The notes beneath the pieces were generated by a model that was not told the DNA's origin, searched no databases, and saw only the letters and a list, made by a program, of their open reading frames with translations. Below are positions 33,909 through 44,976 of a DNA stretch of 64,000 bases, piece by piece. How positions within the stretch are numbered: the stretch's first letter is position 1; each line of letters opens with the position of its first letter. This DNA comes from Lachnospiraceae bacterium UBA3641 (GTDB taxonomy: Bacteria > Bacillota > Clostridia > Lachnospirales > Lachnospiraceae), in contig DFKQ01000003.1 in NCBI GenBank assembly GCA_002373875.1, forward strand, positions 9,081-73,080. Direction: 5' to 3'. The position numbers were made by a program, and so were the translations under genes.

Positions 33909-34401
33909 ACATTATCTGGTGTGGTAATGCATATTCATTTATCCGATGCTTATATGTTTCGAAATCCTGACTGTAGACTATCTTGAGCAGCTTATCAAGG
34001 CTCCTGAGCAGGATTATGATATCTTCCTTGGGAAGCTTGCCTTCTTCGAGGGCCTGAGCGATCTCGTCGATATCAACAACCTTGACATGACCGTCGGGAA
34101 ACATGATGACATCAGCTAAAAGATCCGTGAAAACATAGGTGTTTGAGTCCTTATCGTAATCGGTCTTTATAATGTCGCAATACCAATACATCAGAGAGTC
34201 ATCTTCGCGGAGGAACTTGCTGACCTTGTAACCCTCCTTAAGGAAATAGCATGAATAACCGTGATGGAGATTCTTCTTGGGATGAAGAGTATTCCATTTG
34301 GTCATTATCATGTCTTCGTTCATCTCCAGGATGATGTCATCAACCAGGGGAACACACTCATCGGGTATTAACCGTTTTCTGTACAGCAGGGGTGTATCCA
34401 T
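33907..34401 (-). CDS. DUF402 domain protein
   Basis: A 164-residue cytoplasmic protein of the DUF402/FomD-like family. The central strands YWYCDIIKTDYDKDSNTYVF, then TDLLADVIMFPDGHVKVVDIDE, are the family core and carry the conserved acidic residues that bind a divalent metal and nucleotide in characterised relatives. FomD hydrolyses a cytidylylated intermediate, and other members act on nucleoside diphosphates, so a nucleotide phosphatase is possible. A GAGGAT ribosome site precedes the ATG at 34401. It is convergent with the SleB hydrolase gene, separated only by repeat copy A. Confidence 0.8.
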   Translation of the reverse strand: MDTPLLYRKRLIPDECVPLVDDIILEMNEDMIMTKWNTLHPKKNLHHGYSCYFLKEGYKVSKFLREDDSLMYWYCDIIKTDYDKDSNTYVFTDLLADVIMFPDGHVKVVDIDEIAQALEEGKLPKEDIIILLRSLDKLLKIVYSQDFETYKHRINEYALPHQIM

Positions 34402-34486
34402 AAATGATCCTCCGAATATGACCGGTCAGTTACAATTTTTTTCTGTAAGTATAACAATATATTAGTGGTTTGTCTAACAAATAATG

Positions 34487-34515
34487 TGGACAATCAGGTA
34501 AAAAACTGATATATT
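34487..34515 (+). promoter_or_regulatory. promoter of the atp operon
   Basis: TGGACA (34487-34492) and TATATT (34510-34515) are 17 bp apart, each 5 of 6 to consensus, and TGA before the -10 makes it an extended -10. It lies about 100 bp before the first atp gene, leaving a leader with a strong hairpin. Confidence 0.55.
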
Positions 34516-34568
34516 TATTGCTGTACTGTTGAAGCAATGGCAGATAATTATGCTTAGGAGTATATATT

Positions 34569-34587
34569 GCAAGTACGGGGTACTTGC
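34569..34587 (+). repeat. leader hairpin of the atp operon
   Basis: GCAAGTAC (34569-34576) and GTACTTGC (34580-34587) form a perfect 8-bp stem with a GGG loop, followed by CAGCGAGC. It resembles hairpin 2 of the dispersed elements in the same operon, but the core lies after it rather than before it. Confidence 0.6.
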
Positions 34588-34614
34588 CAGCGAGCAATTC
34601 AAGAGGATACAGAA

Positions 34615-34914
34615 GTGAATTACGATAAAGGTGTATACCGTTCTCTTGCACAGATATTACAATTCGGGATCAACATGCTGGTCCCCATTATCCTGTGTAC
34701 TTTCATCGGGATCTACCTTGACAGGATACTGGGCACGTCATTTATTGTTATCATTCTGTTTTTTCTTGGAGCAATAGCGGGCGGACGCAATGTATACATT
34801 TTTGCCAGGCAGATATATAAGAAACCGCCGGTTCATGATGATGTCAAGGTCAGGGGCTCTAACTATGATGAATCCAAGAGGCCGAAGATCGAAGGCAGGG
34901 ACCGGGAGTCATGA
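34615..34914 (+). CDS. AtpZ/AtpI-like F-ATPase accessory protein
   Basis: GTG 34615 follows AAGAGG at 34601-34606, giving 99 residues. A longer TTG start would run through the leader hairpin. The protein has two hydrophobic helices (FGINMLVPIILCTFIGIYLD and a second ending FFLGAIAGGRNVYIFA) joined by a short DRILGTSF turn. This is the layout of ATPase_gene1 (AtpZ) proteins at the head of Firmicute atp operons. AtpZ/AtpI proteins help assemble the c ring or transport Mg2+/Ca2+ in some species. Its stop overlaps the next start by 4 bp (ATGA). Confidence 0.8.
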   Translation: MNYDKGVYRSLAQILQFGINMLVPIILCTFIGIYLDRILGTSFIVIILFFLGAIAGGRNVYIFARQIYKKPPVHDDVKVRGSNYDESKRPKIEGRDRES

Positions 34915-35330
34915 TCGCTAAGCTTCGCGCCAATACCACACTGAAGGAGCTTATAGCCGGTGCCGCTGCTTACTGTATCGTATGGGAGATTTTTCTTCTT
35001 ATCCTTACGGAGAGGAAGCTGTATCACTCAATAGGGCTCTTGGCAGGTCTTATCGTGTGCGTTATCCTTGCCGTAAGCATGGCGGATTCCATTGATGTTG
35101 CCGTTATGCTTGATGAGAAGGGAGCCAGGGCCTACATTCAGAAGAAGGCTTCGCTAAGGTATATCCTTGTATGCGCTGTCATTGTGCTGTTGGCGCTTTC
35201 GGGATTCGGCAACCCGCTGACCTTTTTTGCCGGAATAATGGGGCTTAAGACAGGGGCATATATTCAGCCCTTTACACATAAAGCATTTAAGAAGATAAGT
35301 AATAAGAGAGGTGAAACCGTAGATGAGTAA
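34911..35330 (+). CDS. ATP synthase subunit I-like protein
   Basis: A 139-residue membrane protein with four hydrophobic segments (about residues 15-33, 40-58, 85-102 and 105-120) and no soluble domain. Position and size fit ATP synthase subunit I (AtpI, PF03899-like), an assembly factor for the c ring, although sequence similarity is low in this family. It overlaps the previous gene by 4 bp and atpB by 8 bp, so translation is coupled. The call relies mostly on operon position and topology. Confidence 0.7.
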   Translation: MIAKLRANTTLKELIAGAAAYCIVWEIFLLILTERKLYHSIGLLAGLIVCVILAVSMADSIDVAVMLDEKGARAYIQKKASLRYILVCAVIVLLALSGFGNPLTFFAGIMGLKTGAYIQPFTHKAFKKISNKRGETVDE

Positions 35331-36048
35331 TTATCCGCTTCTGTTATCAGGCGATGTGGATTTCATGGTAAAGGGAATCTTTAAATATAACTGCTTCGGG
35401 CATGAGGTGTGGATCACCACAACCCATGTCTGTGCACTTATCGTGATGCTTATCCTTATTGTTTTTGCGGCGTGTGCCGGAAGGGCTGTCAGGAATGCCG
35501 ATATAGACAAGGCACCGGGAACCTTCTTAAATATAGTTGAGCTCCTTATGGATTTCCTTGACGGAGTCATCAACAGTACGATGGGCAAGAATGCTGCCAA
35601 GTTCGTTAACTATATACTTACTCTGTTTTTGTTTATTTTCCTCAGCAATATATCGGGACTTCTGGGACTTAGGCCTCCCACGGCGGATTATGGCGTAACC
35701 TTCCCGCTGGGTCTTATAACCTTCGGTCTTATAACCTTCAATAAGTTTAAGCACCAGAAGGTGAGCGGCGTCATCAAGGGACTGTGTGATCCCTGGGTAT
35801 TCTGGCTTCCCATCAACTTAATAGGTGACTTTGCGGTACCCATTTCGCTGTCCCTGCGTCTTTTCGCCAACGTTCTTTCGGGAACCGTTATGATGGCACT
35901 CTACTACGGACTGCTTCCCATCTTCGTCAAGATAGGAATACCGGCGGTGCTTCATATATACTTCGATCTGTTTTCCGGCGCGATACAGACGTATGTATTC
36001 TGCATGCTGACCATGACCTATGTAAGCGATGCGATAGGGACGGATTGA
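35323..36048 (+). CDS. atpB: F-type ATP synthase subunit a
   Basis: A 241-residue polytopic protein. The key helix SLSLRLFANVLSGTVMMALY carries the essential arginine that releases the ion from the c ring. Other typical stretches are LTLFLFIFLSNISGLLGL and the C-terminal IYFDLFSGAIQTYVFCMLTM. It forms the two half-channels of Fo beside the rotor. It is followed by a 77-bp spacer with two mutually exclusive hairpins before atpE. The call is secure. Confidence 0.96.
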   Translation: MSNYPLLLSGDVDFMVKGIFKYNCFGHEVWITTTHVCALIVMLILIVFAACAGRAVRNADIDKAPGTFLNIVELLMDFLDGVINSTMGKNAAKFVNYILTLFLFIFLSNISGLLGLRPPTADYGVTFPLGLITFGLITFNKFKHQKVSGVIKGLCDPWVFWLPINLIGDFAVPISLSLRLFANVLSGTVMMALYYGLLPIFVKIGIPAVLHIYFDLFSGAIQTYVFCMLTMTYVSDAIGTD

Positions 36049-36050
36049 AT

Positions 36051-36086
36051 ATGATAAGATATGTCTTATCATCCGGGATGATAAGA
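36051..36086 (+). promoter_or_regulatory. two mutually exclusive hairpins between atpB and atpE
   Basis: ATGATAAGA occurs at 36051-36059 and again at 36078-36086. TCTTATCAT at 36064-36072 lies between them and can pair perfectly with either copy: the first with a TATG loop, the second with a CCGGG loop. The two 9-bp hairpins cannot coexist. They sit 40 bp before the atpE start. Confidence 0.7.
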
Positions 36087-36125
36087 TGATAAATTATACA
36101 CACAAATCACAAGGAGGATTATTAA

Positions 36126-36386
<261 letters not shown>

Positions 36387-36437
36387 ACATAAAGTACTTG
36401 AGAGAGCGTTAAATATTATAAAGGAGGCAATACTTGG

Positions 36438-36953
36438 ATGGAAAGATTATTTGATCTTGATTTCCAGCTCTTGCATGATGCTGTCCTGACTGCGGTATCG
36501 GTATTCTTCCTTTTTATGCTCCTGTCTTATCTCTTGTTTGATCCTGTGCACGAAATGCTCAAAAAGCGCAGGGAGAAGATACAAAATGATATAGACACGG
36601 CTAAGAAGGATAAAGAGGATGCCGGCGCCCTTAAGGCCGAATACGAAGATAAGCTTAAGAACGTATCGGTTGAGGCGGATGAGATACTTGCGGATGCCAG
36701 GAAGCGCGCTGCAGCCAATGAGAATCACATAATCGCCGAAGCCAAGGAAGAGGCTGCCAGGATCATCAAACAGGCTCATACCGAAGCCGAACTCGAGAAG
36801 GAGAAGGTTAAGGATGAAGTCAAGAAGGAGATGGTCGAGATCGCAGCACTTATGGCAGGCAAGGTTGTGGGCGACAGAATGGATACCACTGTACAGGATG
36901 CTCTTGTTGAAGAGACATTAAAAGAAGTAGGTGATGAGACATGGCAAAGCTAG
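36438..36953 (+). CDS. atpF: F-type ATP synthase subunit b
   Basis: A 171-residue stator protein. One N-terminal membrane helix (AVLTAVSVFFLFMLLSYLLF, about residues 15-34) is followed by the conserved FDPVHEMLKKRREKIQND. A long charged coiled coil (to about residue 140) then dimerises and links Fo to F1. The C-terminal part reads ALMAGKVVGDRMD, the delta-binding region. AAGGAGG precedes the start. The 3' end overlaps atpH by 13 bp. Length and layout are normal. Confidence 0.95.
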   Translation: MERLFDLDFQLLHDAVLTAVSVFFLFMLLSYLLFDPVHEMLKKRREKIQNDIDTAKKDKEDAGALKAEYEDKLKNVSVEADEILADARKRAAANENHIIAEAKEEAARIIKQAHTEAELEKEKVKDEVKKEMVEIAALMAGKVVGDRMDTTVQDALVEETLKEVGDETWQS

Positions 36954-37501
36954 TTTCTTCCACATACTCACAGGCTTTGTTTGAAACAGGTATAGAAGAC
37001 GGTACCCTCGATAACCTCTATGAGGAAGCGGGAGTAGTGCTTAGAGTGCTTTCCGAGAATCCGGATTTTTCGAGGCTCATGAACCATCCCAAGATAATGA
37101 GGGAAGAGAAGGAGCAGATCGTTGAATCGGTGTTCAGGGGCCGTTTGAGCGATGAGTTTACAGGCTTTCTGAAGATCATAGTTACCAACAGGCGTTACGG
37201 GGAAATAGATGCCATAATAGCCGATTTTGTCCGTAAGGTCAAGGAATACAGGAAGATAGGGGTGGCATATGTTGTCACACCGCTTGAACTGTCCGAGGAT
37301 CAGAAAAAAGCCGTTAAGCAGAAGCTTCTTGATACTACCGGTTATGTTTCCATGGAGATGAATTACGACATTGATGAATCCCTCATAGGGGGCATGGTCA
37401 TAAGGATCGGAGACAGGGTAGTGGATTCGAGCATAAAGAGTAAGCTTGCAGAGCTTAAGAAGGAGTTAAGCAGTATACAGCTCAGCAGTGCTAATGCATA
37501 A
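36941..37501 (+). CDS. atpH: F-type ATP synthase subunit delta
   Basis: A 186-residue soluble stator subunit. The N-terminus [15 protein letters not shown] and the central [20 protein letters not shown] are typical. The C-terminal signature [20 protein letters not shown] then [15 protein letters not shown] is intact. It caps the alpha3beta3 head and binds the b dimer. The start lies inside the atpF 3' end. Thirty-five bases with a weak GAAAGG site separate it from atpA. The call is secure. Confidence 0.95.
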   Translation: MAKLVSSTYSQALFETGIEDGTLDNLYEEAGVVLRVLSENPDFSRLMNHPKIMREEKEQIVESVFRGRLSDEFTGFLKIIVTNRRYGEIDAIIADFVRKVKEYRKIGVAYVVTPLELSEDQKKAVKQKLLDTTGYVSMEMNYDIDESLIGGMVIRIGDRVVDSSIKSKLAELKKELSSIQLSSANA

Positions 37502-37536
37502 TTGTAGTAAATCTAAAGAAAGGTGCGTATAGATCC

Positions 37537-39045
37537 ATGAATTTAAGACCTGAAGAAATTAGTTCTGTAATTAAGGATCAGATCAAGAGATATGCCGGTG
37601 AACTGGAAGTATCGGAAGTCGGTACGGTTATCCAGGTTGCTGACGGTATCGCACGTGTTCACGGACTTGAGAAGGCGATGATGAACGAGCTTCTTGAGTT
37701 TCCCGGCGGAGTGTTCGGTATGGTGCTGAACCTCGAAGAGGATAATGTGGGTGTCGTACTTCTGGGTGGCGATAAGAACATCAACGAAGGCGATACGGTT
37801 AAGACGACCGGACGTGTTGTTGAGGTTCCCGTAGGCGATGCAATGCTTGGTCGTGTCGTTAATGCGCTGGGTCAGCCTATCGACGGCAAGGGTCCCGTAC
37901 AGACAGATAAATATCGTCAGATAGAACGTGTGGCATCGGGCGTTATCACCAGGAAGTCGGTTGATACGCCTCTGCAGACAGGTATCAAGGCCATCGACTC
38001 CATGATCCCCATAGGAAGGGGTCAGCGTGAGCTTATAATCGGTGACCGTCAGACAGGTAAGACGGCAATAGCCATAGATACGATAATAAACCAGAAGGGA
38101 CAGGGAGTTAAGTGTATTTATGTTGCCATAGGTCAGAAGGCCTCAACGGTTGCTTCCATAGTCAAGACCCTTGAGGAGTATAATGCACTCAGCTATACAA
38201 CAGTGGTTGCAGCTACCGCTTCCGAGATGGCACCCCTTCAGTATATAGCTCCCTATGCAGGATGTGCGATAGGTGAGGAATGGATGGAGAACGGAGAGGA
38301 TGTTCTTGTAATATATGATGACCTCTCCAAGCATGCTGTTGCATACCGTACACTCTCATTGCTCCTTCGTCGTCCGCCGGGGCGTGAAGCTTATCCCGGT
38401 GATGTATTCTACCTCCACTCAAGGCTTCTTGAGCGTGCGGCAAGAATGAGTGAGGAGTACGGCGGAGGTTCCCTTACCGCCCTTCCCATTATCGAAACCC
38501 AGGCCGGCGATGTATCGGCATACATCCCGACCAATGTTATCTCCATAACGGATGGTCAGATATACCTTGAGACCGAAATGTTCAATTCCGGCTTCCGTCC
38601 GGCAGTTAACGCCGGTCTGTCGGTATCCCGTGTAGGTGGTGCCGCACAGATCAAGGCCATGAAGAAGATCGCGGCTCCCATTCGTACCGAGCTTGCTCAG
38701 TACAGAGAGCTTGCAGCCTTTGCCCAGTTCGGTTCCGAGCTTGATGCCGATACCAAGGAGAAGCTGGCGCAGGGCGAACGTATAAGGGAGATCCTTAAGC
38801 AGCCCCAGTACGAACCCATGCCGGTTGAATATCAGGTAATCATCATCTTCGTTGCGGTAAACAAGTATCTGCTTGATGTACCGGTTGACAGGGTGGTTGA
38901 TTTTGAGAAGGAATTCTTTGAATATATAAGGACCAACATTCCCGAAGTTCCCGCATCCATTAAGGAGACCAGGGTTATCTCCGATGACGCGGAGGCAAAG
39001 CTTAAGAAGGCTATAGAGGACTTCAAGACAGGGTTCCTTAAGTAA
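37537..39045 (+). CDS. atpA: F-type ATP synthase subunit alpha
   Basis: A 502-residue subunit of normal length. The phosphate loop GDRQTGKTA lies at residues 169-177, with the upstream [22 protein letters not shown] and [20 protein letters not shown] carry the conserved catalytic-interface residues, including the arginine finger region [14 protein letters not shown]. It forms the non-catalytic nucleotide sites of F1. The downstream spacer contains repeat copy E and then atpG. Confidence 0.97.
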   Translation: MNLRPEEISSVIKDQIKRYAGELEVSEVGTVIQVADGIARVHGLEKAMMNELLEFPGGVFGMVLNLEEDNVGVVLLGGDKNINEGDTVKTTGRVVEVPVGDAMLGRVVNALGQPIDGKGPVQTDKYRQIERVASGVITRKSVDTPLQTGIKAIDSMIPIGRGQRELIIGDRQTGKTAIAIDTIINQKGQGVKCIYVAIGQKASTVASIVKTLEEYNALSYTTVVAATASEMAPLQYIAPYAGCAIGEEWMENGEDVLVIYDDLSKHAVAYRTLSLLLRRPPGREAYPGDVFYLHSRLLERAARMSEEYGGGSLTALPIIETQAGDVSAYIPTNVISITDGQIYLETEMFNSGFRPAVNAGLSVSRVGGAAQIKAMKKIAAPIRTELAQYRELAAFAQFGSELDADTKEKLAQGERIREILKQPQYEPMPVEYQVIIIFVAVNKYLLDVPVDRVVDFEKEFFEYIRTNIPEVPASIKETRVISDDAEAKLKKAIEDFKTGFLK

Positions 39046-39096
39046 GATCATAAGGAGGGACTCTTCAGAGCAGGTACGGAGTACTTGTTACATTAT
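39046..39096 (+). repeat. two-hairpin element, copy E (internally deleted)
   Basis: The left arm GATCATAAGGAGGGA (39046-39060) is identical to copies A and B, but the right half of hairpin 1 and the conserved core are missing. Hairpin 2 follows as CAGGTAC-GGA-GTACTTG (39071-39087), then TTACATTATAT as in copy B. It lies between atpA and atpG. Confidence 0.75.
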
Positions 39097-39115
39097 ATTA
39101 GGCAGGTGAATCATT

Positions 39116-40057
39116 ATGGCCTCGATGAGAGATATAAAAAGGCGTAAGACCAGTATACAGAGTACCCAGCAGATAACCAAGGCCATGAAGCTTGTGTCAA
39201 CGGTTAAGCTGCAGAGGGCCAAGACCCGGGCCGAGCGTTCCAAGGCTTACTTTAACTGTATGTATGAGACCATAAAGGGTATGATAAGAAGGACGGGACA
39301 TATTGACCATCCTTATCTTATCAAGGGAACATCGGATAAGAAGGCCGTTGTTGTGATCACATCAAACAGGGGTCTGGCAGGCGGTTACAATTCAAATATC
39401 GTCAGGCTTATTACAGGTTCCGATCTTGATAAGAAGGATGTCCTGATATATGCGATAGGTAAGAAGGGCCGTGATACCCTTAAGAGACGCGGTTATACCA
39501 TTCAGGAGGATTATTCGGAAGTAATAAATGAGCCCCTTTACAAGGATGCCATGGAGATAAGCGAGACCCTGCTGGAAGCTTATTCCAAACAGGAAATAGG
39601 TGAGATATGGCTTGCTTATACGGGCTTTAAGAATACGGTAAGCCATATACCGACACTGATTAAGCTGCTGCCGGTGGATGATACGGAGAGAGAGGAATAT
39701 AAGGAGAATAATCCGGTCGGGGCAATAGATGAAGGAATCCTGACGGATTCCCTTGATGGCTCAAAGCCGGCGGGCTCCCACTCCCATTCGGTCGGGGCAA
39801 TAATGAATTACGAGCCCGAAGAGACGGAAGCCCTTGAGCTTATCATACCCAAGTATGTGGCCAGCCTTATTTACGGGGCACTTGTTGAAGCGGTTGCAAG
39901 TGAGAACGGAGCCAGGATGCAGGCTATGGATTCCGCGACCAGCAACGCCGAGGAAATGATAGGAACACTGGAGCTTCAGTATAACAGGGCCCGTCAGGGT
40001 CATATCACTCAGGAGCTTACCGAGATCATCGGCGGAGCTGAAGCACTGAGCAGTTAG
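39116..40057 (+). CDS. atpG: F-type ATP synthase subunit gamma
   Basis: A 313-residue central shaft protein. The N-terminal helix has MRDIKRRKTSIQSTQQITKA and MKLVSTVKLQRAK, then SNRGLAGGYNSN. The C-terminal helix ends SENGARMQAMDSATSNAEEM and LQYNRARQGHITQELTEIIG, all family signatures. It is about 25 residues longer than typical because of a polar insert near residues 190-230 (SLDGSKPAGSHSHSVGAI region) in the Rossmann part that faces outward. AGGTGA precedes the ATG. The spacer to atpD holds repeat copy B. Confidence 0.96.
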   Translation: MASMRDIKRRKTSIQSTQQITKAMKLVSTVKLQRAKTRAERSKAYFNCMYETIKGMIRRTGHIDHPYLIKGTSDKKAVVVITSNRGLAGGYNSNIVRLITGSDLDKKDVLIYAIGKKGRDTLKRRGYTIQEDYSEVINEPLYKDAMEISETLLEAYSKQEIGEIWLAYTGFKNTVSHIPTLIKLLPVDDTEREEYKENNPVGAIDEGILTDSLDGSKPAGSHSHSVGAIMNYEPEETEALELIIPKYVASLIYGALVEAVASENGARMQAMDSATSNAEEMIGTLELQYNRARQGHITQELTEIIGGAEALSS

Positions 40058-40060
40058 AAT

Positions 40061-41583
<1,523 letters not shown>

Positions 41584-41593
41584 GGAGTGACCG

Positions 41594-42004
41594 ATGGCTG
41601 ACGACAGAGCTTTTGCATTAAAGATAATCACTCCGGACAGGGTCTTCTATGAGGGCGAAGCCATCATGGTAGAGCTCAGGACAACGGAGGGTGAGATCGG
41701 AATCCTTAAGAATCATATACCGCTGACCTGTGTAGTGGCACCCGGTATATTAAGGATCCGTGAGACAGATACCGAGGTAAAGACAGCTGCGCTTTTAAGC
41801 GGGTTTGTTGAGATACTCGGGGACTCGGTCACGATACTTGCCGAGGATGTCGAGTGGCCGGATGAGATTGATGTTAACCGTGCCGAGGAAGCGCGTGTCC
41901 GCGCACAAAGGCGTCTTGACGAGAAGGCGGATACCACTAATATGAAGCGGGCCGAGTTGGCGCTTCAGAGATCTGTGGCACGTATTGAAGCGGCGAAGAA
42001 ATAG
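41594..42004 (+). CDS. atpC: F-type ATP synthase subunit epsilon
   Basis: A 136-residue subunit. The N-terminal beta sandwich has LKIITPDRVFYEGEAIMVEL, TTEGEIGILKNHIPLTCVVA and GFVEILGDSVTILAEDVEW. The C-terminal helical hairpin (residues about 95-136, RAEEARVRAQRRLDEKAD onward) is the regulatory arm that can insert into the head. It couples the shaft to the c ring and restrains ATP hydrolysis. It is the last ATP synthase gene, and 12 bp later a membrane protein gene begins. Confidence 0.95.
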   Translation: MADDRAFALKIITPDRVFYEGEAIMVELRTTEGEIGILKNHIPLTCVVAPGILRIRETDTEVKTAALLSGFVEILGDSVTILAEDVEWPDEIDVNRAEEARVRAQRRLDEKADTTNMKRAELALQRSVARIEAAKK

Positions 42005-42016
42005 AATCTATTTTAA

Positions 42017-44554
42017 ATGAGAAAGAGTCTCCTTAGGGCATTAATAAGGATCAGCATTCTTTTTCTGATAGCTGTAGTGTCTGCTCTTATCACATCACAG
42101 GTGATCAATGAGGGCAATACCGATCTTACAGCGGAGATGAAGAAGGCCGGTCTGCCCGTGATCTATGTAAATGTAAATGGTGAATATATTAACTGCCTTC
42201 ATGGATACGTCAGTGAAATGGAAGGCAGTTATTTGCGTGGAAGCATTACTCCCATGTCAGCGGACAGGACGATTCCCATTAAGATCAAGACCTTCGGAAG
42301 TGTGGTCACGGATATTGCCTATGAAGTAAGGACCATGGATATGGCAAGACTGCTTGAGCATGCAACCCTGTCCGCATCCGAATATAACAATGATGAGATC
42401 ACTGCAATCATACCGGTCAAGGATCTTATTGAGGACGAGCAGGAATATATGCTTGTTATAAAGCTGTCATTGTCTGATGGCCGTGTCGCAACATATTACT
42501 GCCGGTTTATAGACAAACCGGAGCTGTATCTGACCGAAAAGCTTGACTTTGTCAAGAATTTCTCATCCAAAACCTTCGATAAGGAGGCCGCCGAAGAGAT
42601 AAGAAGATACATGGAATCCAATTCCGACGGCGACAATTCAAGCTTCGGCCATGTAAATATCCATTCCAATTTCAACCAGCTGACATGGGGTGATCTTGAA
42701 CCCGTGCTTGAGAGCGATAAGGAGCTGAGGATCCTTGATATTGACAGCCGGGATGCTGAGATCACCCTGTCATACACCGTGTCTGCCAAGGATGAAATGT
42801 ATGATGTTGAGGAATATTTCTACCTGACCAGGGGTGCAGACCGTATTTATCTCATGGATTATGAACGGACCATGGATCAGATCATTGACCATAGAAATGT
42901 GGTTGTGGCGAATGGTAAGGTTTTCCATGGCATCCTGTCCGATATCATTGATTATAAGGAGAATTCCGAAGCCGGTGTCTTCTGTTTTGTTCAGGAGAGA
43001 AGTCTCTACAGCTACGACGGGGATACCAATTCCCTTTCGAGGGTATTCTCCTTCAGGGATGAGGAGAATGATGATGTCAGGACATCCTACAAGATGCACA
43101 ATATCAAGATCCTGTATGTTGACAATGATGGAAATATTTATTTTTCAGTTTACGGATACATGAACAGGGGCCTTCATGAGGGTGAAGCCGGGATCGCGGT
43201 CTACTACTATGACAGTGTCTACAACACCATAGAAGAAAGTCTTTTTATACCATATACCAAGTCATATGAGATACTTAAGCATGATGTCGAGAATCTGTGT
43301 TATGTCAACCAGTCCGAAACCCTCTATATTCTTTTCAACGGAACCATATACAGGATAGATATCGAAACCAGGAAGGCTGAGCTCCTGGCGAGCGGGCTTA
43401 ATGAGACAAGGTTCGTTTCCTCCTATGATAACTCTATGATAGGATGGCAGCCGGCCGATAACCTGTATGATTATAAGACACTTAAATTTATGTCGCTCAA
43501 TGCCATGGTTCCTGTGGAGATACAGGCTCAGGAAGGCCACATACTCATTCCTTTGGGATTTTTCAACAAGGATTTCGTATACGGAAGTGTAAGAGTAGGA
43601 GATATAAGGCTTGATTCGACCGGTCGAAATGTACTTCCCATGGATTATATATACATACAGAACCTGAGTGGTGAGATACTTAAGACCTACCACCATGAAG
43701 GGATATATATTACGGACGTAGAGTTTAATGATAATATCATGAACCTTGAAAGGATCACGATAGACAGGGAAACAGACCTCATTTACCAGACGAGCGATGA
43801 CCAGATAATGAATAACGAATCAGGAGAGACTACGGACAATGTATTCAGGAGTCTTGTTACCGAGGAGATGGAGACGACCTGGCAGACAGAGCTTAAGGCA
43901 GGCCGGTCAGCCGATAAACCCAAGGTGCTTACGACCAAGGAAGTCCTGTACGAAGGCAACAGATACTTCTATCTGAATGTCAAGGATATTCTTGACAGAT
44001 ACTATGTATACAGTAAGGGTGAGATAGCGGCGGTATACACCGATGCCTCAGATGCTGTTTACATGGCTGACGCGGTTATGGGTACGGTGATAAATAAGGA
44101 ATGCCGATACATATGGAAGAGCAAAGACCGTAAGGACAGGTTTACGATAGAGAATATCGGTACTGCAGTACAGGCTGCACCGGAAGGAAGCGGCAGGACC
44201 ACCCTTTCCATATGTCTTGATGAGATGATGAAGACTGCGGGAGTGTATGTGGATACCGATACATTGCTGGCGGAGGGCAGATCGGCCCTTGACATAATGA
44301 AGGAAAACATGGGGAATGCGATTCCCCTTGCCCTTTCGGGTTGTTCGACGGATGCCATGCTGTATTATGTGGGGAGTTCCTGCCCGGTACTTGCCATGGT
44401 AGAGAATGAGGAAGCAGTGCTTATCACCGGATATGATAAGAACAACCTGATGATCTATTATCCTACGGAAGGAAAGACAGAGAAGAGGGGAATAAAGGAT
44501 GCGGGGGCGTGGTTCCAGTCAAACGGAAACAGGTTCCTGACATACGCGAAATAG
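42017..44554 (+). CDS. large membrane-anchored extracytoplasmic protein of unknown function
   Basis: An 845-residue protein with one N-terminal membrane helix (about residues 10-28) and a long outside part rich in beta strands and Tyr/Asp, with repeated YSYDGDTNSL / ILYVDNDGNIYFSVYGY-like blade motifs suggesting a propeller between about 270 and 560. The last 120 residues resemble a C39/papain-like fold (TTLSICLDEMMKTAG ... SSCPVLAMVENEEAVLITGY), but the expected catalytic Cys and His positions appear replaced, so it is probably inactive. It lies only 12 bp after atpC and is likely cotranscribed. I assign no function. Its stop lies 3 bp from the convergent small-gene cassette. Confidence 0.65.
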   Translation: MRKSLLRALIRISILFLIAVVSALITSQVINEGNTDLTAEMKKAGLPVIYVNVNGEYINCLHGYVSEMEGSYLRGSITPMSADRTIPIKIKTFGSVVTDIAYEVRTMDMARLLEHATLSASEYNNDEITAIIPVKDLIEDEQEYMLVIKLSLSDGRVATYYCRFIDKPELYLTEKLDFVKNFSSKTFDKEAAEEIRRYMESNSDGDNSSFGHVNIHSNFNQLTWGDLEPVLESDKELRILDIDSRDAEITLSYTVSAKDEMYDVEEYFYLTRGADRIYLMDYERTMDQIIDHRNVVVANGKVFHGILSDIIDYKENSEAGVFCFVQERSLYSYDGDTNSLSRVFSFRDEENDDVRTSYKMHNIKILYVDNDGNIYFSVYGYMNRGLHEGEAGIAVYYYDSVYNTIEESLFIPYTKSYEILKHDVENLCYVNQSETLYILFNGTIYRIDIETRKAELLASGLNETRFVSSYDNSMIGWQPADNLYDYKTLKFMSLNAMVPVEIQAQEGHILIPLGFFNKDFVYGSVRVGDIRLDSTGRNVLPMDYIYIQNLSGEILKTYHHEGIYITDVEFNDNIMNLERITIDRETDLIYQTSDDQIMNNESGETTDNVFRSLVTEEMETTWQTELKAGRSADKPKVLTTKEVLYEGNRYFYLNVKDILDRYYVYSKGEIAAVYTDASDAVYMADAVMGTVINKECRYIWKSKDRKDRFTIENIGTAVQAAPEGSGRTTLSICLDEMMKTAGVYVDTDTLLAEGRSALDIMKENMGNAIPLALSGCSTDAMLYYVGSSCPVLAMVENEEAVLITGYDKNNLMIYYPTEGKTEKRGIKDAGAWFQSNGNRFLTYAK

Positions 44555-44557
44555 AGG

Positions 44558-44767
44558 TCATGAAACCCTGCGGCAGGCTTCTATATATATATCTATGTCT
44601 TCGACTATATAAGCTGCCTTCTGCTCGTGAAGGGAATCACAGGAATAGTAGATATAATCAAGTACGTTGTACTTGGAGAAAAGATCCATAACCCGCCTTC
44701 CGCTCATACCCTTTTCGTACATATACTGTTCAACGCAGTAGGTCAGGAAATTACCTTCGTCACTCAC
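44558..44767 (-). CDS. DUF3791-like small protein
   Basis: A 69-residue helical protein: FLTYCVEQYMYEKGMSGRRV then MDLFSKYNVLDYIYYSCDSL and YIVEDIDIYIEACR. This matches what I recall of the DUF3791 family, small proteins common in Firmicutes and usually encoded beside one or two other tiny genes. It is the third gene of a leftward cassette and overlaps the middle gene by 4 bp. The families often occur as toxin-antitoxin-like or immunity-like pairs, but no activity is established that I know of. Confidence 0.7.
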   Translation of the reverse strand: MSDEGNFLTYCVEQYMYEKGMSGRRVMDLFSKYNVLDYIYYSCDSLHEQKAAYIVEDIDIYIEACRRVS

Positions 44768-44976
44768 CTGATCACCTCCTTGCGGAACATATCAAGAAGC
44801 TTGTATTCGCTGTAGGTCCACAGATCGTTGTCGTCCTGCTCCAGCTGTTCATTCAGTCTGGAATTATAAAAGGCAGTGCATGCCTTGATCTCGTCCCAGC
44901 CGAATTCCTTACAGATAAGGGCAACGACCTTGGGAACCAGAAGTATTCTTATAACACGATAGCTTTCCCTGTTCAT
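44764..44976 (-). CDS. small partner protein of the DUF3791 cassette
   Basis: A 70-residue protein (VIRILLVPKVVALICKEFGW, KACTAFYNSRLNEQL, LWTYSEYKLLDMFRKE). It is predicted all-helical, with a pattern I associate with the small gene that usually precedes DUF3791 genes. It has no enzymatic motif. It overlaps both neighbours by 4 bp (ATGA-type junctions), so the three proteins are made in coupled fashion and probably at similar levels. Function unknown. Confidence 0.65.
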   Translation of the reverse strand: MNRESYRVIRILLVPKVVALICKEFGWDEIKACTAFYNSRLNEQLEQDDNDLWTYSEYKLLDMFRKEVIR

